Assembly (NCBI GenBank): GCA_036924285.1
Contig: JAYKYS010000004.1
Coordinates: forward strand, 26,816,001 to 26,880,000
DNA from: Asterella californica
Lineage: Eukaryota; Streptophyta; Marchantiopsida; Marchantiales; Aytoniaceae
Length of the DNA stretch: 64,000 bases
Direction: 5' to 3'
Part shown: piece by piece, positions 1-11,386 of the stretch
Position numbering within the stretch: the first letter of the stretch is position 1
Layout: each line of letters begins with the position of its first letter
Translations under genes and position numbers: made by a program
The notes under the pieces: model-generated
What the model saw: the letters and a program-made list of their open reading frames with translations, nothing else
Database searches by the model: none
What the model was told of the DNA's origin: nothing

Positions 1-814
1 TCTGATAAAATATTGGTAGAAATCTTCAAAAGAGCGTGATACCAAAAGTGTTAGTAACCTCTTGGTTCTCATGGACTACCCGAGTACTCGTGAGCGGAAT
101 ACTCCATGGCGATAATAATTCAAAAAAGAAAATTACAAAAAGAAAGAAGAAGGGCTGCAACACGTTTTAATTATAGAGGAGGACTTCTTGAAGATGAAAT
201 GTTAACGAGCTTGACATTAGAGGACAATTTGAAAGAAAATTGTTTCCCGTTTTTTCAAATAAAATGTAGACTTTTCTAGTTGAAAGAGCATCTATTTTCT
301 CGCTTTAAGAAAAGTTATTATGATTTGACTCTCAGTGTGAAACAGAGATTATTATTTTCTCAATATGAGAAATTAATAATAAATTTGAACGATCTTCTCG
401 CTTTAGACTCTCTAGGTTTACCTTCAGAAGAAAAGTTATTATGATTTGACTCCTAAAACAGAGATTATTAATTTTCTCAATATGAGAAATTAATAATAAA
501 TTTGAATAACAATACTGATACAAATATAGACGAGAGCTCACGAATGCAATTTTGAAAGACGAGTGCAAGTGCAATATGATTGAGAGAAAAACGAACAAAG
601 TTAACTTGTAATGACAAAAAGAAAACGCAGTTAAAAACCAAGAATTGTAATTGTAATGCAATGAGAACAAGAAAAGTTAGATTCGTAATGCAATATATTG
701 ATAGATGAATCTTTATTTTCTCTCTGATTGATATATCTTCATGCATGAGCAGATGATTGAGAGAGTATACGACAAAATAACAACATAAAATATAGCAGAT
801 AAGTTGATATATGC
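1..814. other. AT-rich flank with a short tandem duplication
   Basis: No gene is recognisable. A direct duplication lies at about 308-389 and 431-510. Both copies carry the same GAAAAGTTATTATGATTTGA start and the same core with the small palindrome TTCTCAATATGAGAA. The short minus-strand reading frames here are low-complexity and look non-coding. Confidence 0.5.
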
Positions 815-1833
815 TGTAGTTTAGTCAAAGGGTCTCCCTCACGTTCAAGTCGAGACCCTTGAAAACTGTCAAACACTTAACTCGAACCTGTCTGTCACCT
901 GTCATCTGTCACTAGCTACGAGGTTTCCTCGAAGAAACCTTATGTGTATACACACGAGGTGTATATACACGTAGCGACTGACACTATCACTAGCTCTTCA
1001 TGATGTCCGCTCGCTATCCTCTCGGACAGCGTGTCCGTCTCTCTTCGAATCCTAGCCCTCCCTCCGAATAAAGCCTTGGTCAATGTGCTCGCTTGTCTCC
1101 ACCCCCTCTGCTCCTCGCCCGCCACTTGGTCTAACCGTCGTCTGGCTCGAGGCATTCGGCTCCCCCGAGACGGGAATCCTAACGTCTTCGAACCCCGGTG
1201 TGCCACGCGGCAGCCGTTAAGTCATCGACGGAGGTGTGGATTAGCTTCCAACTGTTCTCATTGGCCGGGAAGCAACCACGTCACTTGACCGTTCGTCCCT
1301 CGGGTCTACTTGCCTTCAAGAAGATGCGCATAGAGAATTGAACCATCATTTGACTCTGGGATCAGTGCCCTAGATATGTGCACTGATCTTCTCGCGTGCA
1401 AAACCCCCTTCTCTTCCTCTACTTGCTCCGGGCATTCCCACGCCTCGGGGACCCTGTCACTTCATCTTCCACGCATGCAGGACCTGGCTTTGGAGATCCG
1501 CGCCGTTCCATCTTCCACCAGCATCGTTTCGTCTTTCGCACGCGTGCATCGCCTTGCGTGCCGTGCACGAGGTTTCTGTGGACTTTTGTGGTCTCTTCGT
1601 CTGGCCTGTCCCTGCGGGTAAGAGTTTTACCTTCGGCTTGTGGTCTTTATCCTCTTCGCGACCTTGAGGAGGAGAGGATTACATGCCCCTTATCACAATG
1701 GACTTAACCTAAGCTCTCGATCTCGAATTAACCTATTCAAAATCCTACGGCCTGCCGGATTGGAGTCTCACCTGTTTTGCTTCTGCCGTCCGGGTTTAAG
1801 TCCTATAATCACTACCGACCTGAAAAGATATCA
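815..1833 (+). repeat. H-family LTR, left copy
   Basis: This ~1.02-kb block matches 26218-27201 over its whole length in the same orientation. Both copies begin TGT and end TATCA, the usual TG...CA limits of an LTR. Shared landmarks include the CGAGACCCTTGAAAACTGTC stretch near the start and a TATAATCA...GATATCAGAAG-type end. It is followed almost at once by reverse transcriptase, so gag, protease and any primer site have been lost. I see no target-site duplication matching the other copy. Confidence 0.75.
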
Positions 1834-1907
1834 GAAGACGAAGACTTCCTAACGTGCTCCTTCCTCGTAGATCGATCTGATCCCCGGGGGTTGAGAGGTG
1901 CTGGAGG

Positions 1908-3272
1908 ATGCCCCTTAACTTGCTCCAGGAGCTGAAGATCCAACTCACGGAGATGATCGAGCAGGGGATACTGTGCTCCAGCTGTTCTCGTTACACGACC
2001 CCAGTGATGTTTGTGTCCAAGAAAGAAGGGACTTTAAGACTATGTGGTGACTATCGGATCTTTAACAAGGTCACGATAAAGAATAAGTATCCGATATCTC
2101 TTATGGACGAGACGATGGACCGACTTGTGAAAGACATGTTCTTCACTAAGTTGGACCTGAGGTCCGAATACTATCAGATCAGGATCGCGGAAAGAGATGA
2201 GGAGAAGACAGCGATAACTCGGTATGGATTATACGAGTATATTGTTCTCCACTTTGGACTCTCCAATGTGTCTGCCACCTTCTGTCGATTGATGAACGAT
2301 ATATTACGAGATTAGTTTGTTCAGTCGGTGGTAGTATACCTGGATGACATAATTGTGTACTCGCCTACCTAGGACAAGCACCTCGAGGACGTAGAGGCTA
2401 TATTTCGTAAACTTGAGAGAGAAAAGCTTGTCCTCAAAGCATCTAAATATTCTTTCAGTCAGAAAAGTGTTGTATTCCTTGACTGTTTGATCAATAAGGA
2501 TGGGCTACATATCAATCAGCTAAATGTCCAATCCATCCAGAAGTGAACGGTGTCCAAATCGATCGCTAAGGTTAGATCTTTCTTAGGGTTGACTTCGTAC
2601 TTCTGGAAGTTCATCCTGAAGTTCGGGCATATAGCCTCCCTTATCTTTGATCTACTCAGAGACGAGAAGAAACTCTTTCACTGGAACATCCCTCAACAGA
2701 AGGCGTTCGAGGCATTAAAGAAAGCCCTCACAGAGACACTTATTTTGGTACTCCCGAAGCTAGGAGAACCCTTTGAAGTGCACACGGATGCATCATAGTT
2801 AGCGATCGAGGGTGTGCTTATGCAAGAGGATCACCCGGTGGCTTCCGAGTCTCATCATCTGAGTGAGCAAGAGATCCGATGGGAAACCCACGAGCAAGAA
2901 ATGCTTGCGGTTATCTGGTGCTTAAAACGCTGGGAGCATTACCTACTCCCCAGCGAGATGATCATAGTAACCGATAAAATCAGTAACACATACTTTGTCA
3001 CTAAACCCAAACTCTCGCTCAAACAGCAAAGGTGACAACTCGAGTTGTTTAGGTTCAGTTGGAAGTACAAGAAGGGGAAGGACAATATCCCGGCTGATGC
3101 TCTGTCTAGGCGGATCCAGGCACTGACTTCTGTCCCTCATTTGAACTTGCTCGACTTTGTGCGAAGGGCCACTGCCCTTGATCCTCAGACCACAGAATGG
3201 TCGAGACAGAGAGTAGAGGACCCGAGCATGAGGCACTTAGGGAACCGAGACGGACTCTGGTATTACAAATAG
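1908..3272 (+). pseudogene. H element: Ty3/gypsy reverse transcriptase and RNase H, stop-riddled
   Basis: One reading frame carries recognisable gypsy pol: SKKEGTLRLCGDYRIFNKVT (fingers), FTKLDLRSEYYQI, the catalytic YLDD box near 2337-2348, the connection region VRSFLGLTSYFWKF, then RNase H with HTDAS, ETHEQEMLAV and IPADALSRR. The frame holds six stops (2313, 2370, 2544, 2796, 3033, 3270) but no frameshift. All can be derived from Gln, Arg or Trp codons by one transition, which fits decay by deamination of methylated cytosine (inference). Gag and protease are missing between the LTR and RT. Confidence 0.85.
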
Positions 3273-4505
3273 AGCCGTTTGAACATACTCCCGGACCAGT
3301 GAGGACAAGGGTTCTTTACGAAGAGCATGATGTCTCGACAACGAGCCATGGAGGTTAGACAAGGACTCTCCACCGGATCATGCAAAAGTTCTTTTGGCCT
3401 GACCTGAGTGCAGACGTAAGGAGATACGTCGAGAGCTGCCTTGTCTGTCAGCAGACAAAACCTGAGCACCAAAAGCTGGCAGGACTACTCAACCTATCCC
3501 AGTCCTTGAACATTTATGAGAGAGTATTACGATGGACTTTATAGTCCAACTCTCCGACTCGGAAGGTTTCGACTGTGTCTTGACAGTGGTAATAAAGTCC
3601 AACTCCTCGACTAGGAAAGTTTCGACTGTGTCTTGATAGTGATAGATCGGCTTAGTAAAATGACCCACTTCATATCCTGTAACACAATGATTTCCGCACC
3701 CGGAGGTAGCAAAACTCTTTGTTAACCACATCTTCAAACACCATGGACTCTCGAGGGAAATCATCTCGGACAATGATGTCCGGTTCTTTTTGACAGGCTA
3801 AGGACCCAACTCAAGTTCACCGCCGCTTACCACTCTCAGACTGATGGGTAGAGTGAGCGGATGAACTAGGTTATTGAGCAGGAGATCAAAATTACATCTT
3901 ACGAGACCAAAGTGATTGGTCCTGACACTTAGATCTTATCGAGTTCGCCTACAACGACTCGATACACACAGCGACTGATTGCAAACCATTCAATCTGATG
4001 TATCGAGATAACATACCGCTTGTCTCTCCAGCCACATTAGTACTTTCGACCCTGAGTTTGAGCAGGCTCTAAGGGAGAGCCCCCTTGACGTGGCCAAGTT
4101 CCTTGGACAGAGATCTTATGTGCTTCATCAGACGAAGCAAAACATACTTAAGGCTCAAGCCATGTACGTTAAGTATGCAAATCAGAAGCGAATTGACGTC
4201 CAGCTTAGACCAGAGGATCGAGGGTGGCTTCGAACCAAGAGCTACTCCATCCCGCATGATCTAACATGAAATTTCATACCTCGATGGACCGGACCCTTCG
4301 AGATTCTGAGCGAGTTACACCCGTGAGCTATCATTTGACCTTCTCAGCCAGTACGCAAGGGTACCACTCCATTATCCATGTGTCAAACTTGAAGAAGTTT
4401 GCACAGGATGACCTTCAGTTGTCGGAGAGAGTCCAGAAGTGGACCCTCGTGTTAGAGCACATACCCATGATGTCAGACATGTGGATCAGTAGGGTGCTGG
4501 ACTAG
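3273..4505 (+). pseudogene. H element: integrase remnant
   Basis: Continuation of the same gypsy pol. The zinc-binding tail CLVCQQTKPEHQKLAG lies near 3440-3480. The three catalytic regions are all recognisable: MDFIVQLSDSEGFD near 3530, ISDNDVRFF near 3765, and YHSQTDG followed by a stop and SERMN near 3830. The C-terminal HVSNLKKF motif of gypsy integrases is near 4380. Frameshifts and stops make it non-functional. The first catalytic block is tandemly duplicated (about 3534-3592 and 3593-3650), which alone would destroy the fold. Confidence 0.8.
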
Positions 4506-5018
4506 AGGTAGATGTCTGGTCTCAATTTACAGCCCGAGAGGTTGGAACTGTTGATAGAATGGACGGATCGAGACATTACCGCCCAGAGCTAGACGACGTT
4601 AGCTGAGTTGCATTGGGTACTCGTAGCCCGACCGTACCAAGTCTTCATCCGAGGTCGGGATCCGCAAGTCTACCGAACTTGATGTCGCGAGCAGGTCAAG
4701 AGTGAGGGTTGGATGGACGAGAGCCAGGGACTCTCAGCTATCGCTGCAATGCACGGGGTTTGGTCACCCTACTGTGCACATAAGCGTAGGGTAGAGCCTA
4801 GAGGCCTCTGCCAACTTCTTTTAGGTCTGTGGACGGTAAGCGAGATGTTACCGGTTAGTTTGTAACTAAACCAAGAGAATTACCTACTAAAGTTAAGAGT
4901 GTACATTTCATCTTGCCTCTGAAGGCCACCCCGGGTCGTAGTCAGAGTATACACTTAGTCAAGTGTCAACAAGGGGATAGCAGGTACGAGGACGCACCTC
5001 TCTTGCTTGTTGGGGAGT
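4506..5018. other. Unassigned sequence between H pol and the inverted segment
   Basis: The 3' tail of H pol may continue here, but I recognise no domain, polypurine tract or LTR start. The switch from plus-strand H to minus-strand G falls in or just after this stretch. Confidence 0.35.
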
Positions 5019-5153
5019 ATATCATATACGTACCTCTTCTTTTAACAAACCCAGACGGGTACGGTGTGTGAGCATCGGGACTTGAAAGTTCGGAAGTCAG
5101 GAGGTCTGAGTCACGGATGATGGTATGGCAGGAACTAAGGTAAGCAACTGAGA
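5019..5153 (-). repeat. 135-bp inverted copy of the sequence flanking the right H LTR
   Basis: Read on the minus strand, this block matches 27210-27343 closely, from the shared TCAGTTGCTTA to the shared GGTACGTATATGATATA. The right-hand copy lies directly after an H LTR and a GGTATCAG primer-site-like motif, so the block may be H-family leader sequence. Here it is inverted and abuts G pol. Confidence 0.7.
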
Positions 5154-5160
5154 TGTGCAT

Positions 5161-5600
5161 ATTTTGACAGAAGTCGCCTCATCTATGCCCTGACTAGCAG
5201 CTTGGCTACCCTCTCCTCTTCATCCAAATCCTCTAGGTCCTTTTCAAGCACCACGATCCAAGCATCATCGGCATCTTTTATAGACCTTTTGAACTGCCTA
5301 GCCGTGCAAACCATGTAGGCGATCCTACATGATCAGTATTCAGGTTGGTCAGGTGGGTACTGGGCTCGGGTGCTTAATTCCAGGGGTACGGCATGATCGA
5401 CCGCTTGCGGATCTTTCAGCCACAGGGTACATTCTCCGAGATCAAGACATGCGGAATTCTCCCGCAGCCAATTACAGGAGAGGATCTCGTCTATGGACCC
5501 TAGAGACATGACAAGGAAGTCATGTTTACGACTAACATCAGCGCACTCTACTTGTATCTTAAACACGGCTTGAGTCACGACTTATGTCTCCTGCACAAAG
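5161..5600 (-). pseudogene. G element: protease and pol-linker remnant
   Basis: The minus strand encodes SIDEILSCNWLRENSACLDL, matching the D-x-I-L-G-x-x-W-L end of gypsy proteases. It is followed after a stop by RIAYMVCTARQFKRSIKDAD and a Glu/Asp-rich linker like the one before reverse transcriptase. The start of the domain, just upstream at 5620-5700, reads LIDTVAD where LIDTGA is expected, so the catalytic Asp-Thr-Gly is lost. No G reverse transcriptase follows in this orientation. Confidence 0.65.
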
Positions 5601-5619
5601 CGCACAACAAGCGGAGAAG

Positions 5620-6806
5620 CTAACCGGTTAGTAGGCATTCTCCATTCCAACACTTTGCGCGCAGCAAATCTGCCACTGTGTCGATAAGCATCCGAATGAA
5701 CTTCTCGGCTATCCTTACATTCACCCAAGAAAGGAATTCAGACAAGGTCTCAGGCTTACCTCCTTCGGCATTTGCTGGAGGCTCGGCTGCAAATTCTCGA
5801 CCTCGGTGGCCTTCGGGAGATGAAACCGAGCCGAGTCTCAGCCGTTGCTGCTCGAACATTCGAGACTCTCTCTCGGTCTGGGCACTCCTTGACGAGTGTC
5901 CATGCTCTCCGCAGAGATAACAGCCGTCTCTCTGCTGGGTTGGGACCATCAGGCTTGGTTATGTCGAGGTGGCCCTCGGGATGCTCCTCCATCCCTCTGT
6001 GGCCGTTGGTTCTGTCTTTCAAACCTCTGTCCTCTTCTGTCAGATCTCTCTTGAGAAGCTCTAAGTGGACATAGATATCCAAAAGATCGTGCTCCCACCC
6101 ATACCTTGTCATCTCATAGGAGTACCAACCCTGCAGACTTCGATGGAAGAGGTACTTCTTCTCCTTCGGGTTTGTGAGTGCTAAGACATTCCAGAGATGT
6201 CCGAATCTCTGACTATAGTTTCGGATGCCTGCAGTCTGTCTCAACCCATCGAGCTCTTGCATGTAGTGGCTATACTCATTCTTTGGTACCAGAGAAGTGC
6301 AAAGACATTCCCTTAGCTCGTCCTAGGTCGAAATCTCTTTCTTACCGGTGTTGACTTTCTCCCGCTGGTAGTTCGTTAACCATTTGAGGGCATCTCCACG
6401 AAGTCGTCTTACTGCATAGACGAACTGTCCTCTCTTCGAGTAGTGTTTGAGATAGTTAACCATTGACATGCCCACAACTCGAACTTGTGCAATGAGAGCT
6501 CGTCATAATACTCATGAGGCTTCTTTGGAGAAGGTGCTCGTCTGCGTCAAGATCACTTCCTCACGCCACTATCTTGGTTGTTGTCGTCAGAATCCAAACT
6601 TCCAGAATCGTCCAGGTTGTTGGATCCATCCCCCGAACTGCCACCGTCTGGGTCTGAGACTCCACTGTCTGCGGGTGTTGCTGTCTAGGCAGGGTCTGCA
6701 GCTGGTGGTGGAGGGTTCGAAGTTGGGTTGGGAGGGTCTCCAGCCATCCCAAACTCCTATTTGAGTCCCTCAAGGAATGACTCAACATGTTGAAGTGTCG
6801 TTATCG
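5620..6806 (-). pseudogene. G element: gag C-terminal half
   Basis: The capsid-like segment (about 6262-5960) has the spacing of retrotransposon gag: YSQRFGHLWNVLALTNPKEK followed by YLFHRSLQGWYSYEMTRYGW. After a frame change comes a zinc knuckle, CYLCGEHGHSSRSAQ, near 5910, in which the last Cys of C-x2-C-x4-H-x4-C is replaced. A low-complexity Gln/Pro/Thr-rich part lies at 6560-6790. The gene resumes at 15330 on the far side of element L, which inserted into it. Confidence 0.7.
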
Positions 6807-8628
6807 TGTCAGATATTACGTGAAGGATGTCTAGGAAAATACGAGGTTCTTGGCTCTAGAGATGTAGTGTGCTGAACAGAGACAAGAAAGAGACAATCAC
6901 GCATGAAAATGAACGTCGCTGTAATATATACCAACTCTCAATGTATACACACTCCGGTTCTTTCTTCCTAAGAACACAAAACTGAGAAACAGACCAGAGC
7001 GGTCCGTAATTTGCTTCAAAGCCCCTAAAATGAACCCCTGAATCTCAACCCTGGTCCAAACCACCAAGCGTAGCTCAAAGCAAGAGAAACTTCCCTTTGC
7101 TAACAAAAAGAGCTGCACCAGTATCACACGATTGGAACCCAAGTCCAAACCACATCAATGTACAAAATATTAGCTAAAGCTAGCTACCACAAGCTGTATA
7201 TAGCCAACTAGATCTCTAACGAACTCCTATCGAAAAAGACCTATATGAGAACTTTCTCCTTTCGCCAAATAGACTTCAGATGTCGATAGGGACTTCTCGA
7301 TAGGTAATCAGATCCGACTCCCAACAGTCGAGATATCACTGACTTTCGGTCACAAGTGATCGAACCTTCAAAAACTCCTCCTTGCGGCTTAAAACCGCAC
7401 ACACTGCACAAACGGATCATCTAAACTGATATACGTCTCCTCAAGTAAGTAGATCTAATTACCTTGAACCCAACGAGACTCCAAACAAGCTGTTTGGAGT
7501 TCCCCCTCGCAAAACCACGCAAAGAATTTAATCTTAGGACACAAAAAACTGACATAAATCGACTCCCTACGACTCAAACTTGCTCACCACACCCAAACCA
7601 ACAATCCAATCCACGTACTGTCTTCTCCTATGCGTAGATGAAGACTCCCTGGTCGCGTAAGCACCAAGAACTAAGAGCTCGGCTCACCGATTGCGAAGAA
7701 CAACCCAATTTCAAGTCGCATGTGATGAAAAATCTGACGCAAGCGCTTCCTTGCGAGTCAATTTCACTCAGAACTCCTAAACCGTCCAATGAAACTTTAC
7801 GTCATCTTCAATTTCCTGAAAAACTAGGCGTTTTGATCCCAATGGATCCAGAGACAGCAAGTTTGGACTCCGGAACGACCCGAACGGTCCAACTCTCCTT
7901 CACAAGTTACTGAAGCTCTCAAATCTCGCTCTTGCGTCTCAATTTCTCCCAGAACACATCCCCCTGATCCGTCTCTTCGCGAACCGTCTTAACCCACACG
8001 TAGCCTGCACAGATCTGAACCCAATGACACCTTGCGCGCATGCATTGGACTTCTCAATTCTCCAAAACGTCTACCGACAAGTCGTGGAAACAAGCTGGTC
8101 CTTTAAGCTGCCCCCTTACGTCAGTCTCCGTACGTACAAGTTTTCTTCCATAATGAGGAAGCAGGCCCATTGCGTCCTTAGTATAACGCCTCGAGCTGCA
8201 AATACTCAGTCAGCAAAAGTAAACTAGGGTCTAGCTTGATTTTCTCTTCTTCCGAGTCTCGTAACTTCTCCACTAGGCCTCCAAATGAAGTAGATGAAGT
8301 GCCCATGGAAAGTTGACAAGGAGCTCTACCCATCGATGTAATGAAAATGAAGATTTGAAGTTGTGCCAAAAGCCCGTAAGCTGGGGCCTAACTTGTTTTA
8401 CCCATCTTTCGATTCTTGTAACTTCTCCACTAGGCGTCCAAACGAAGTAGACGAAGTGCATATGGAGTGCTGACAAAGAGATCTATCCACTGATGCGATG
8501 AAAGTGGAGATCCAAAATTATGCCAAAAGCTCGTAAGCTGGGACCTGGCTTGCTTTTCTCACAAGTGTCTTTGGAACGACAAGCATTGGAGTCTGAATTT
8601 CAGATAGGAGCCGGTCCACGACACGACA
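6807..8628 (-). repeat. L element 3' LTR
   Basis: It matches 13484-15329 over its full length in the same orientation, with small indels. Examples are the shared stretches TAGTGTGCTGAAC near the low-coordinate end and CCACGACACGACA at the high-coordinate end. On the minus strand it begins TGTCGTGTCG right after the polypurine tract at 8629-8643. Apparent similarity continues a few bases past TGTC at the inner end (GTTATC), so that boundary is uncertain by about 7 bp. Confidence 0.8.
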
Positions 8629-8821
8629 TCCACCCCCTCTAAATCTGTGCATCCTCTGGTATGCACGAGTATGGACAATCAGCATGGGGACAAGCATCAA
8701 AGTTTGAATTTCAAGTAGGAGCCGATCCACGACACGACATCCACCCCCTCTAAACTTGTGCATCCTCCGGTATGCACGAGTATGGACAACTAGCATAGTG
8801 CACTATGCTGATTGTCCATAC
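8575..8821 (-). repeat. Tandemly duplicated polypurine tract/LTR start, and a 42-bp palindrome
   Basis: A ~110-bp unit occurs twice (about 8575-8688 and 8691-8799). Each unit contains the minus-strand end of the internal region, the polypurine tract TTTAGAGGGGGTGGA and the first ~50 bp of the LTR. The element therefore has two candidate plus-strand primers. The outer end of the repeat runs into a near-perfect inverted repeat at 8780-8821 (21-bp arms, 19 matches, no spacer) centred on CATAGTGCACTATG. Confidence 0.75.
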
Positions 8822-9855
8822 TGTTGCCATAGACTAGCACCCAATCACCTTCCTTGATTTCCTTAGGTCTCAAACGATGTCGCTGATCAAATCTGACCTT
8901 GTTCTTCAACCATACTTCTCGCAGTCTATCCAAAGCAGCTTGGATATCCTCATGTCTTCTCTCTAACTGCCTAATTCGAATAGCAAGAAGCTCTTTCCTA
9001 GTCAAATTGTCTTCCCAAGGTAACACACTCCATGTCAAAACGTGTTCTTCAATCGCATGATAGGTTTCTGACATGTGATGAGTTCCACTAGCATGTAACA
9101 TGTCACCAAGCTATGCGTCGTTCCATCTGTCCATAACGCAAATGGTAAGAGTCGAGGTCACTCGCGCACCCTCCCGTTGCAAGCCTTCACCAAAGCCTTC
9201 ACAATGGACGGATGACGGCGTTCACTCTTGGTATTCCCTTCGGGGTTGTATGCAGTTGTCAATGACAACCTCACCCCACACCTTGCAAAGAATTCACGAG
9301 CCTCATGTGCATCTAATTCTCTCTGATCTGCAGTGATCTTTTCCACACATCCATATCGACAAACAACCTCTTCCAAGAGAAATCTACATACTCCTTCAGT
9401 TGTCTTAGTCCAAAGCGTCATACCCTCGACTTGATTTGAAAGATCTTCTCGAGCAAGTACCAAGTATCTCATCTGTCACAATCCAACTGGCATAGTCACC
9501 AAGTCTACAATCCACTTGAAGTGGATTGCCAACGGATAAGTCGGATGTAATCCATCTCGATTTCGGATGTTCGAGTACATCTGACTGTCAAACAAGACTT
9601 CACAAAAGATGCGACATCCTTGTACATGTTTTTCCACCAATACCGCTCTTTCTTCTTCGTAAAAATGACCCAAATCTCTCGATGTCCAGCCCAAAGACTC
9701 TCATGAAACGCCTTGAGCAACTTCTGCTGATCTTCCTTGTCGCAAATCACTCTTAGCGGTATCTCACCTTTCTGCTTCGGTTGCTTCCAAAGAAACCCAT
9801 CTTGCAACATGAAGTTGTAGGTCTTCCTTCGAACTCTCCGAAACCTCTCTCCCAA
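8822..9855 (-). pseudogene. L element: integrase
   Basis: The minus-strand frames give the integrase parts in order. An N-terminal zinc region (HESLWAGHREIWVIFTKKKE ... CLTVRC) lies at about 9700-9580. The second and third catalytic regions (KITADQREL and AYNPEGNTKSERRH) are near 9350-9200. The C-terminal LRPKEIKEGDWVLVYG motif typical of gypsy integrases is near 8860. The parts sit in different frames, so the gene is broken. Confidence 0.75.
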
Positions 9856-10355
9856 CCTGTTTGCTTAACCATCGTACTAAGGTACCTCCCGATGTCAAGC
9901 AAATCACCATCATAGAACTCTTCAACAAACAACTCATCTTCCTTTCCTGTCTGTGCAATCGAATAGAACTCTGCAACGACGTCGTCAATGTCTTCAACCA
10001 TCTCATCCTCTCTATCATATCGAGCTCGAGATAACATATCCGTCATCGGATTATCTTTCTCTGCGATATGTCTAAACTCCGGGTTCAACGACTTGATATA
10101 TGCGATCCATCGTAATATCGCAATATCAGGAGTTGAACAATTCATGATCATCCCTAACAATGACAAGCAATCAGTTTCAACCACCACTACTACTCCAATC
10201 AAATACTCTTTCTCAGTTTTCATGGTTGAAATAATACACCACAGTTTTCTCTTCACTTGCGGATAAGCACGTTGTAGAGCACTTAACACCTTCGCTCCGA
10301 ACCTAACCACAAATCTATCTCCATCCTCATCATCTTGTCCTATTGCCCACTCCAT
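9753..10355 (-). pseudogene. L element: RNase H
   Basis: A 200-residue frame contains RFGAKVLSALQRAYPQVKRK, VVVETDCLSLLGMI and FRHIAEKDNPMTDMLSRARY. These match the central and C-terminal RNase H motifs of gypsy elements (the usual form is HIAGKDNxxADxLSR). An acidic linker to integrase follows (EDEMVEDIDDVVAEFY). Confidence 0.75.
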
Positions 10356-10452
10356 TGCAACCGGACTTGTATCTACAGTAAGATTGATTACAAGGGCCTA
10401 GCACCCTTGTAATAAATCCTTCCCAAAACTGGAAGAGATGATAGTAAGGACT

Positions 10453-11386
10453 TCAGCTTCCGTATAGCATCAGTATGCTATTCCTCTCATCTGAACTTAT
10501 GACCCTTACGCAACAACCCATATAATGGATCCGCCACATGAGCATAATGAGGAATCCAAATGTGATAGAATACACAGCACCCAGAAACCTTCTTACTTTT
10601 GTCAACGAGTTGCAAACCTCCTTCATCCTCCCAATCGCATCCACTTTGTTCGGATCTGGCTTCCGACCAAACGATCCACACAAATAACCAACGATCAAGA
10701 CTTCTCTAACCCCAAATGTAGACTTCGCACCTGACAGCGTGAGATGAACTTCCTCAAGTCCGGATAAGATCTTCTCATAGTCTGCTATGTGATCCATGAC
10801 ATATCTCCGACACCCCCTCTGAACTAATGCTTCATCCTTCTCATCCTCTACACATCCTTTGATGGGGATGTCATCCAAGAACGGCATCGTCTTTTCAAGG
10901 ATGAAGTCTCTTAGAACTCGATTCATCTCATTCATCATGTGTACTACCGAGTTGGTAGCTCCATGTGGTAAAGTACACATCCTAACCAACCTCAAAGGTG
11001 TCCTCATTGTCGTGAAGCTTCTGCTCTCCTCCGCTAGTTGAAACTGATCATACTCCGAGTAAAGATCTCCCATTGAGTAAATTGCTCTTCCTGCAAACGC
11101 TTCAGCAAACTCATCCACAATCGGTCTCACCTCAGCATTTCTGATTGTTATTGCGTTCACCGGTTGCATGTCTTGGATGAACCGCAACGACCCATTCTTC
11201 TTAGGCACTGTAAACCATCGAATACGGTACAAACGATGGCTCTAAGATCTTCATCCGCATCTTCTCCTTCAACAACTCCACTAGTTTAGGCAAGTGAGCC
11301 CGCGGTACTTGAATTGATCTCAAGTCCATGGCACATGCGATACCGTGAAAATAACCATCGGGGTAACAACGTACGAGTCTACACAC
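10453..11386 (-). pseudogene. L element: reverse transcriptase with FLDD active site
   Basis: It encodes RWFTVPKKNGSLRFIQDMQP, then SMGDLYSEYDQFQLAEESRS (palm, first Asp), LPHGATNSVVHMMNEMNRVL and the catalytic TMPFLDDIPIKG. The usual YxDD is replaced by FLDD followed by IP. The family knowledge I have places FIDD/FLDD-IPVKG-type enzymes in a distinct gypsy clade best known from fungi and some non-flowering plants. The thumb/connection motif VRRFLGAVYSITFGFLI follows. The upstream fingers region is in a second frame, so at least one frameshift is present. Confidence 0.8.
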
